DNA from: Clostridia bacterium
GTDB lineage: Bacteria > Bacillota_A > Clostridia > Christensenellales > Aristaeellaceae
Length of the DNA stretch: 10,396 bases
NCBI GenBank assembly: GCA_017938785.1
Contig: JAGBAU010000029.1
Location: 1-10,396, forward strand
Direction: 5' to 3'
Shown: positions 6,532-10,396 of the stretch, piece by piece
Numbering within the stretch: position 1 is the stretch's first letter
How the letters are laid out: each line of letters opens with the position of its first letter
Made by a program: the position numbers and the translations under genes
The notes under the pieces: model-generated
The model's database searches: none
Seen by the model: the letters and a program-made list of their open reading frames with translations, nothing else
What the model was told of the DNA's origin: nothing

Positions 6532-6790
6532 CCTTCACAAGCTCCAGTATCTCTTTATACCGGCCGGTGATGTAGCCGAAGTTATCCCGCACATGGGGTG
6601 TCAAGCAGCCGGAGCAATCCTTGATGCCGTCCTCAGTATACCGGAAGTTGCCCTTGCACTTCCTGCCCAGCGCGTACAGCGGGCAGTAGCAGAACAGGCA
6701 GTTGAAATCCTCCGGATGCTCGGTTTTATGGCAGGGGAAGTATTCGCATTTCGTATTCTGGAAGAAGGCATAGTTGCCGCGCTTTTCCAT
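6512..6790 (-). CDS. Cysteine-rich small-domain protein (PF04071-like)
   Basis: A 92-residue protein with eight cysteines in a fixed pattern: Cys15 and Cys20 (KCEYFPCHK), Cys31, Cys34 and Cys36 (CLFCYCPLY), Cys45, then Cys59 and Cys62 (DCSGCLTPH). PHVRDNFGYI follows. This matches the cysteine-rich small domain family as I remember it, of unknown function, thought to bind metal and sometimes found joined to or near cobalamin biosynthesis genes. I chose the ATG at 6790 because GGAGG (6799-6803) lies 8 nt upstream; an upstream in-frame ATG at 6847 would run through the promoter and has no site. The last six codons, including the stop, are repeated just downstream. It is divergent from the GreA-family gene and convergent with eutH. 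Confidence 0.82.
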   Translation of the reverse strand: MEKRGNYAFFQNTKCEYFPCHKTEHPEDFNCLFCYCPLYALGRKCKGNFRYTEDGIKDCSGCLTPHVRDNFGYITGRYKEILELVKENDKHE

Positions 6791-6798
6791 GAACGTAT

Positions 6799-6803
6799 CC
6801 TCC
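6799..6803 (-). promoter_or_regulatory. Ribosome binding site that sets the start of the cysteine-rich gene
   Basis: GGAGG on the minus strand, 8 nt before the ATG at 6788-6790. This favours a 92-residue product over a longer form starting at 6847. Confidence 0.7.
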
Positions 6804-6823
6804 GAATGATAGTATCTGTATGT

Positions 6824-6852
6824 AATGTAACACAAATTATGCCCCAATGCAA
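6824..6852 (-). promoter_or_regulatory. Possible promoter of the cysteine-rich gene
   Basis: On the minus strand: TTGCAT (6847-6852), a 17-nt spacer, then TACATT (6824-6829) preceded by TGT. The match is modest, but the spacing is right and the site overlaps back to back with the promoter of the GreA-family gene. Confidence 0.4.
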
Positions 6853-6854
6853 GC

Positions 6855-6883
6855 TTGTCTTTCCGGGATTTCTGCGCTATAAT
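6855..6883 (+). promoter_or_regulatory. Sigma-A-like promoter of the GreA-family gene
   Basis: TTGTCT (6855-6860), exactly 17 nt, then a perfect TATAAT (6878-6883). It lies 28 bp before the start codon, so the leader would be short, about 22 nt. Confidence 0.7.
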
Positions 6884-6911
6884 GGCGGCAGCAAACGCAA
6901 GGAGCTAAAGC

Positions 6912-7415
6912 ATGTACAACGAACTGACCGAAGTGGACATCAAAAAGATGCAGGAGGAAATCGACTACCGCATGCGCGTGGTGCGTCCCAAGTGCATTGA
7001 AGATTTGCAGACCGCCCGCGGCTTCGGCGACCTGAGCGAAAACTACGAATACAAGGCCGCCAAGCAGGAGCTGCGCCGCTGCGACAGCAGGCTTCGCTAC
7101 CTGCGGCGCATGATTAACACCGCGAAGGTAATCAAGGTGGAAGAAAAGGACGGCGTGGTGCAGCTGTTCGACAAGGTGGAAATCTACTACGAGGATGACG
7201 ACGAAACCGAAGTGATCCAGCTGATGACCACCCTCAGGCAGGACGCCATCTCCGGCATCATCAGCAAGGAAAGCCCCCTCGGCCGGGCCGTACTGGGCAA
7301 GAAGGTGGGCGACCGGGTGGAGGTGAAGGTCAGCCCGGACGTCAACTACTTTGTGGTGATTAAGAGTATCACCAAGGGCCAGGACGACGACAGTCTGCCC
7401 ATCAGCAGCTATTGA
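6912..7415 (+). CDS. GreA/GreB-family transcription elongation (transcript cleavage) factor
   Basis: A 167-residue cytoplasmic protein that should enter the RNA polymerase secondary channel and trigger cleavage of backtracked RNA. The N-terminal coiled coil (about 1-75) bears the tip sequence GDLSENYEYKAAKQE, with acidic Asp40 and Glu43 matching the catalytic pair of GreA. The C-terminal FKBP-like domain has SPLGRAVLGKKVGDRVEVKV. The middle strand (VEIYYEDDDETEVIQL) is unusually acidic and diverges from standard GreA, and the tail after KSITKG adds a DDD-containing dozen residues. It may therefore be a paralogue rather than the main greA. AAGGAG lies 7 nt before the ATG. It has its own promoter and shares a terminator with the convergent DUF4317 gene. 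Confidence 0.88.
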   Translation: MYNELTEVDIKKMQEEIDYRMRVVRPKCIEDLQTARGFGDLSENYEYKAAKQELRRCDSRLRYLRRMINTAKVIKVEEKDGVVQLFDKVEIYYEDDDETEVIQLMTTLRQDAISGIISKESPLGRAVLGKKVGDRVEVKVSPDVNYFVVIKSITKGQDDDSLPISSY

Positions 7416-7447
7416 AAAAGACGCATCATACGATGCGTTTTTTTCAA
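7412..7447. terminator. Bidirectional intrinsic terminator between the GreA-family and DUF4317 genes
   Basis: A 16-bp stem with one G-T pair: TTGAAAAAGACGCATC pairs with GATGCGTTTTTTTCAA around a 4-nt loop ATAC. T7 follows on the plus strand and T5 on the minus strand. The stem contains the TGA stop of the plus-strand gene and ends one base before the TAA of the minus-strand gene, so two convergent genes share it with no spare sequence. Confidence 0.9.
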
Positions 7448-8620
7448 TTAAAACGGAGCCTCGTCATTCTCCTCCACATCCTCGCCCAGATCGGCGATGG
7501 AGATGTTCACGCCGTTGACCTCCACGCCTTCGTCGGCACGGATGAGGATGTATTTGGAGCCGTCGATCATGCGGGTCTGCACCAGGTCGCTGCGCTCGGG
7601 GTTCACCTTGATCATTACGTCCGGGGTGCGCAGTTCGAACTGCTTCACGTTCACGATGTTCTGGGCGGACAGGTCCATGGCGGGGCCGAATTCCTCGTCG
7701 TAGCGCTCCTCGAAGGCCTGCACATGCTCCTCGGATACGCCGCAGGATTTGAGGATGGTGCCCACTTCCTTTTTGGACACGGTGGCGGGTTCGGCAGCCT
7801 TTTCCTGCTTGCGCTCCTCGATCATATCGCGAATCTGCTCATGCACGGTCTGCACGACCTCCAGGCTGCATTCCTCCTCGAGGGTATCTCCCAGCAGCGC
7901 CTCGAACACTTCCTTCTGCTCGGCGGCGGGCATGGGCGCCTTGCCGTCGAATACGGCGGTGACGAATTCCTGGTGGTTTTCGGCGGCGTCCCGGGTATAG
8001 TACAGCGCGGAATAGATGTTCGCGCCGCCATCCTCAAAGGCCGGGAACATGAAGCCCAAATCCGGTGCGGAAACGATCCATTCCAGATCGCGGTCGTGGA
8101 AGCCCTTGTCGTCCGGGCAGTAGCACAGGGCGGGCTTGGTCATCTTCACCGGGCATACGGCGCACAGAATGTACTGGAACATATCCTCGCTCACCACGTC
8201 CACCTTGTACTCATCCTTGGCACGGAAGGGCACATCGTAGTTGTCATGCATCAGCAGGATCAGGTAGTTGCCCTCGAATTCCAGGTTTTCGATGACGGTA
8301 TGGAAGAAGCGCTCCACGGCCTGGTCCACCTTCAGGGAGGTGTTCTTCATGGCGGTGAGCAGGCGGTGCTCCTCGCCGTCCATCACCTGGTCCGGGCGGA
8401 AGGAAATATCCACCAGGTTCTTGCCCGGAAGGCCGGAAAGGGTTTTGCGGAAGATGGTCAGGTACTTCTCGGCCTCCTCCTGGGGCAGGGTCAGCAACGA
8501 GTGGGTGAACATGGAGATGATTTCACCCTTCTCGTCCACGTAGCAGCCGCGGATGCAGTCGATGGAGTTTTTATCGGGATTGAGCCTTCTGCGGATTTCG
8601 GAAATATCTGCTTTATTCAT
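7448..8620 (-). CDS. DUF4317-family protein of unknown function
   Basis: A 390-residue soluble, acidic protein with no signal peptide or membrane span. The N-terminus NKADISEIRRRLNPDKNSID, with IRGCYVDEKGEIIS just after, is typical of DUF4317 proteins, which are widespread in Firmicutes and uncharacterised. Other notable stretches are CAVCPVKMTKPALCYCPDD with four cysteines (possibly metal-binding, not shown) and a charged helical linker EQIRDMIEERKQEKAAE. A C-terminal domain starts near TVSKKEVGTILKSCGV and ends in an acidic tail. I chose the ATG at 8620 because TGAGG lies 6 nt upstream; an in-frame TTG at 8632 overlaps that site. It is monocistronic, with its own promoter and a shared terminator, and diverges from acsB. 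Confidence 0.87.
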   Translation of the reverse strand: MNKADISEIRRRLNPDKNSIDCIRGCYVDEKGEIISMFTHSLLTLPQEEAEKYLTIFRKTLSGLPGKNLVDISFRPDQVMDGEEHRLLTAMKNTSLKVDQAVERFFHTVIENLEFEGNYLILLMHDNYDVPFRAKDEYKVDVVSEDMFQYILCAVCPVKMTKPALCYCPDDKGFHDRDLEWIVSAPDLGFMFPAFEDGGANIYSALYYTRDAAENHQEFVTAVFDGKAPMPAAEQKEVFEALLGDTLEEECSLEVVQTVHEQIRDMIEERKQEKAAEPATVSKKEVGTILKSCGVSEEHVQAFEERYDEEFGPAMDLSAQNIVNVKQFELRTPDVMIKVNPERSDLVQTRMIDGSKYILIRADEGVEVNGVNISIADLGEDVEENDEAPF

Positions 8621-8626
8621 AACGAA

Positions 8627-8631
8627 CCTCA
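8627..8631 (-). promoter_or_regulatory. Ribosome binding site that sets the DUF4317 start
   Basis: TGAGG on the minus strand, 6 nt before the ATG at 8618-8620. The alternative TTG at 8630-8632 falls inside it. Confidence 0.6.
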
Positions 8632-8653
8632 AATGCTTGTTTATGGTTCATCT

Positions 8654-8662
8654 ATTATAACA
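8654..8662 (-). promoter_or_regulatory. Extended -10 promoter of the DUF4317 gene
   Basis: On the minus strand: TGT directly before a perfect TATAAT (8654-8659), 34 bp ahead of the ATG. No good -35 hexamer is seen at the right distance, so the extended -10 probably carries it. Confidence 0.55.
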
Positions 8663-8737
8663 CAGCTTCCGGGAACACAGTTTGAAGAGATTTGGGCCTT
8701 TGTGTTGCCTTGAGCTTTACAAATCGGCGCAAATCCC

Positions 8738-8766
8738 TTGCAAAGTATGTTAAATTCAAGTATAAT
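8738..8766 (+). promoter_or_regulatory. Sigma-A-like promoter of acsB
   Basis: TTGCAA (8738-8743), exactly 17 nt, then a perfect TATAAT (8761-8766). The -35 is the same hexamer as in the pilus-operon promoter. The start would be near 8773, giving a leader of about 60 nt. Confidence 0.75.
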
Positions 8767-8779
8767 AATACTGACTGAG

Positions 8780-8811
8780 CATCCCCGGATAGGGGATGTT
8801 CCCCAATATCC
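8780..8811 (+). promoter_or_regulatory. acsB leader with two mutually exclusive hairpins
   Basis: Hairpin 1: CATCCCC (8780-8786) pairs with GGGGATG (8792-8798), loop GGATA. Hairpin 2: GGATAGGGG (8787-8795) pairs with CCCC (8801-8804) and TATCC (8807-8811), with a 2-nt AA bulge and loop ATGTT. Both use the GGGG at 8792-8795, so only one can form. Hairpin 2 ends 5 nt before AAAGGAG (8816-8822), the ribosome binding site. I recognise no known riboswitch. Confidence 0.5.
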
Positions 8812-8833
8812 ATTCAAAGGAGCAATGATAATC

Positions 8834-10396
8834 ATGAGCGCGTTGACTGATCTTATTTTTGCCGGTTCCAATGCTGTTGCAGGCCTGACTGAGGGTGCGG
8901 TTAATGACGCCATCGCCAAGTACGGCGAAGACGCCCCCATCGCCTTCCCGGATACTGCCTATTTCTTCCCCACCATCTATGCCGCAACCGGCGTGAAGGT
9001 TGCAAAGCTGGGCGACCTGCCCGCCTGCGTAGGCGTTCTCAAGAGCCTGAGCTCCAACAAGCCTGAGCTGGGCGACGCCCTGAATGCAGGCTTGGCCACC
9101 GCCGTGGGCGCTGAAATCATCGAAGGTTTGAAGTACGCCGGCGGCGCAAACCCCTATGAAAATGAAGGCGGCATCGGGTTTGTGCCCGATCCCATCATCC
9201 GTTCCCTGGGCGTTCCGCTGGTAACCGGCGATATCCCCGGCGTTGCAGTTGTCCTGGGCAAGGCCGACGACGGCTCCAAGGCCTGCGATGTGATCAAGGA
9301 CTACCAGTCCAAGGGCATCCTCACCTTCCTGATCGGCGACGTGATCGACCAGGCAGCCGAAGGCGGCGTAAAGATGGGCCTCGAGTTCCGCGTTGTACCG
9401 CTGGGCCATGACGTCACCTCCGTCATCCATGTCGTCACCGTTGCCATCCGCGCAGCCTTGATCTTCGGCGGCGTCGAGCCCGGCAACCTGGGCGCACTGC
9501 TGGCCTACACCAAGGAGCGCGTACCCGCATTCGTAAACACCTTCGGCCCGCTCAATGAAGTGGTTGTTTCCGCAGGCGCAGGCGCAATCGCCCTGGGCTT
9601 CCCGGTCATCGTGGACCAGGATATCGGCGATCTCGCCATCCCCGGCGCACTGGAGGTTTCCACCGACCACTCCGCAACCGTAAAGAAGAGCCTTGAGCTG
9701 CGCAACATCAAGATCAAGGTGACCGACATCAACATCCCCGTGGCCTTCGCATCCGCATTCGAGGGCGAAATCATCCGCAAGAAGGACGTCCAGATTGAGT
9801 TCTACAGCGGCAAGAACGTGACCTGCGAGCTGGTTTCCGCCCGCGATATGAACGCCATCGAGGACCGCAAGATCACCATCGTCGGCGAAGAACCCGCCGA
9901 GGGCAACTATCCCCTGGCCACCTACATCGAGGTCGCCGGCGAGAAGATGCAGAAGGACTTCGAATCCGTAATCGAGCGCAACATCCACAGCTGGTTCAAC
10001 TACATGGAAGGCGTTATGCACACCGGCCAGCGCAACCAGTTCCGCATCCGCATCAGCAAGGAAGCCTATGAAAAGGGCCTGCGCCTGACCCACTTCGGCG
10101 AGGTGCTGTATGCCAAGATCATGGATGAATTCGATGCAGTCGTAGACAAGTGCCAGATCACCCTGGTCACCGATCCCGCTGAGGCAGAGCGCATCCTGAA
10201 CGAGGAAGCCATGCCCCGCTACACCGAGCGCGACGACCGTCTGTCCACCATGACCGACGAATCCGTGGACACCTTCTACACCTGCACTCTGTGCCAGAGC
10301 TTCGCTCCCGCACACTGCTGCGTGGTCACCCCCGAGCGCCTCGGCCTGTGCGGCGCAGTATCCTGGCTGGACGCCAAGGCAACCAACCAGCTCAAC
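8834..10396 (+). CDS. acsB: Acetyl-CoA synthase (CODH/ACS beta subunit), 3' end beyond window
   Basis: AcsB joins CO, a methyl group from the corrinoid iron-sulfur protein and CoA into acetyl-CoA in the Wood-Ljungdahl pathway. The 521 codons present match the bacterial enzyme of about 730 residues. The N-terminal domain that docks on CO dehydrogenase and that archaeal CdhC lacks is present (YFFPTIYAATGVKVAKLGDL). It is followed by FGGVEPG, FAS-AFEGEIIRKKD, MHTGQRN and the cluster A region YTCTLCQSFAP. Cys484, Cys487, Cys496 and Cys506 correspond to Moorella Cys506, 509, 518 and 528; the last two nickel-site cysteines would lie past the window. Cys495 is an extra cysteine beside a ligand. I chose the ATG at 8834 because AAAGGAG lies 11 nt upstream; an in-frame ATG at 8825 is only 2 nt from it. 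Confidence 0.96.
   Translation, partial: MSALTDLIFAGSNAVAGLTEGAVNDAIAKYGEDAPIAFPDTAYFFPTIYAATGVKVAKLGDLPACVGVLKSLSSNKPELGDALNAGLATAVGAEIIEGLKYAGGANPYENEGGIGFVPDPIIRSLGVPLVTGDIPGVAVVLGKADDGSKACDVIKDYQSKGILTFLIGDVIDQAAEGGVKMGLEFRVVPLGHDVTSVIHVVTVAIRAALIFGGVEPGNLGALLAYTKERVPAFVNTFGPLNEVVVSAGAGAIALGFPVIVDQDIGDLAIPGALEVSTDHSATVKKSLELRNIKIKVTDINIPVAFASAFEGEIIRKKDVQIEFYSGKNVTCELVSARDMNAIEDRKITIVGEEPAEGNYPLATYIEVAGEKMQKDFESVIERNIHSWFNYMEGVMHTGQRNQFRIRISKEAYEKGLRLTHFGEVLYAKIMDEFDAVVDKCQITLVTDPAEAERILNEEAMPRYTERDDRLSTMTDESVDTFYTCTLCQSFAPAHCCVVTPERLGLCGAVSWLDAKATNQLN

Noticed and set aside
7412..8713. 433-codon plus-strand frame opposite the DUF4317 gene
   Set aside because: It begins inside the terminator stem and runs over the divergent promoter; a shadow of the DUF4317 gene.
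8756..10315. 519-codon minus-strand frame opposite acsB
   Set aside because: It is antisense to the strongly conserved acsB and covers the acsB leader; no start site or family resemblance.
1..10396. CRISPR arrays, tRNA or rRNA genes, transposases, phage genes
   Set aside because: No regularly spaced repeats, cloverleaf-like sequence, rRNA-like blocks or mobile-element proteins were seen on either strand.

Overview
The window looks like a chromosomal stretch of an anaerobic, low-to-mid GC Clostridia-type Firmicute. Support for this comes from a bacterial-type acetyl-CoA synthase (AcsB, Wood-Ljungdahl pathway), a DUF4317-type protein and a short clostridial pilus-assembly operon. Strong AGGAG-type ribosome binding sites and sigma-A-like promoters with 17-nt spacers fit the same picture. 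Genes are GC-rich and the main intergenic gap is AT-rich. I cannot place a genus.

Layout. (1) 4-4714, minus strand: a compact type IV pilus / type II secretion-like operon. In transcription order it holds a membrane-anchored transglutaminase-fold protein, a short PilC/GspF platform protein, four small single-span pilin-like proteins and a PilT-family ATPase. The genes overlap or lie within a few bases of each other, apart from a 44-nt gap after pilC. A good promoter lies at 4790-4818. The pilT gene is broken by one in-frame TAA at 313-315, although the reading frame and family conservation continue to the proper end at 4. (2) 4715-5241: a 527-bp AT-rich gap with divergent promoters and no convincing gene. 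(3) 5242-6456, plus: an EutH-family ethanolamine permease standing alone, closed by a strong bidirectional terminator. (4) 6512-6790, minus: an eight-cysteine small-domain protein whose last codons and stop are tandemly duplicated. (5) 6912-7415, plus: a GreA-family transcript cleavage factor. It converges on (6) 7448-8620, minus, a DUF4317 protein; the two share a bidirectional terminator. (7) 8834 to the window end, plus: acsB (521 codons present), with its own promoter and a leader that can form two mutually exclusive hairpins.

Working together: region 1 should encode one envelope machine that builds or retracts a pilus-like fibre. AcsB makes acetyl-CoA from CO, CoA and a corrinoid-bound methyl group. 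EutH would import ethanolamine, a possible carbon and nitrogen source. The remaining genes are housekeeping or unknown, and each has its own promoter. The most notable points are the nonsense codon in pilT, the transglutaminase heading a pilus operon whose pilins lack normal prepilin sites, the acsB leader, and the duplicated tail-plus-stop of the cysteine-rich gene.
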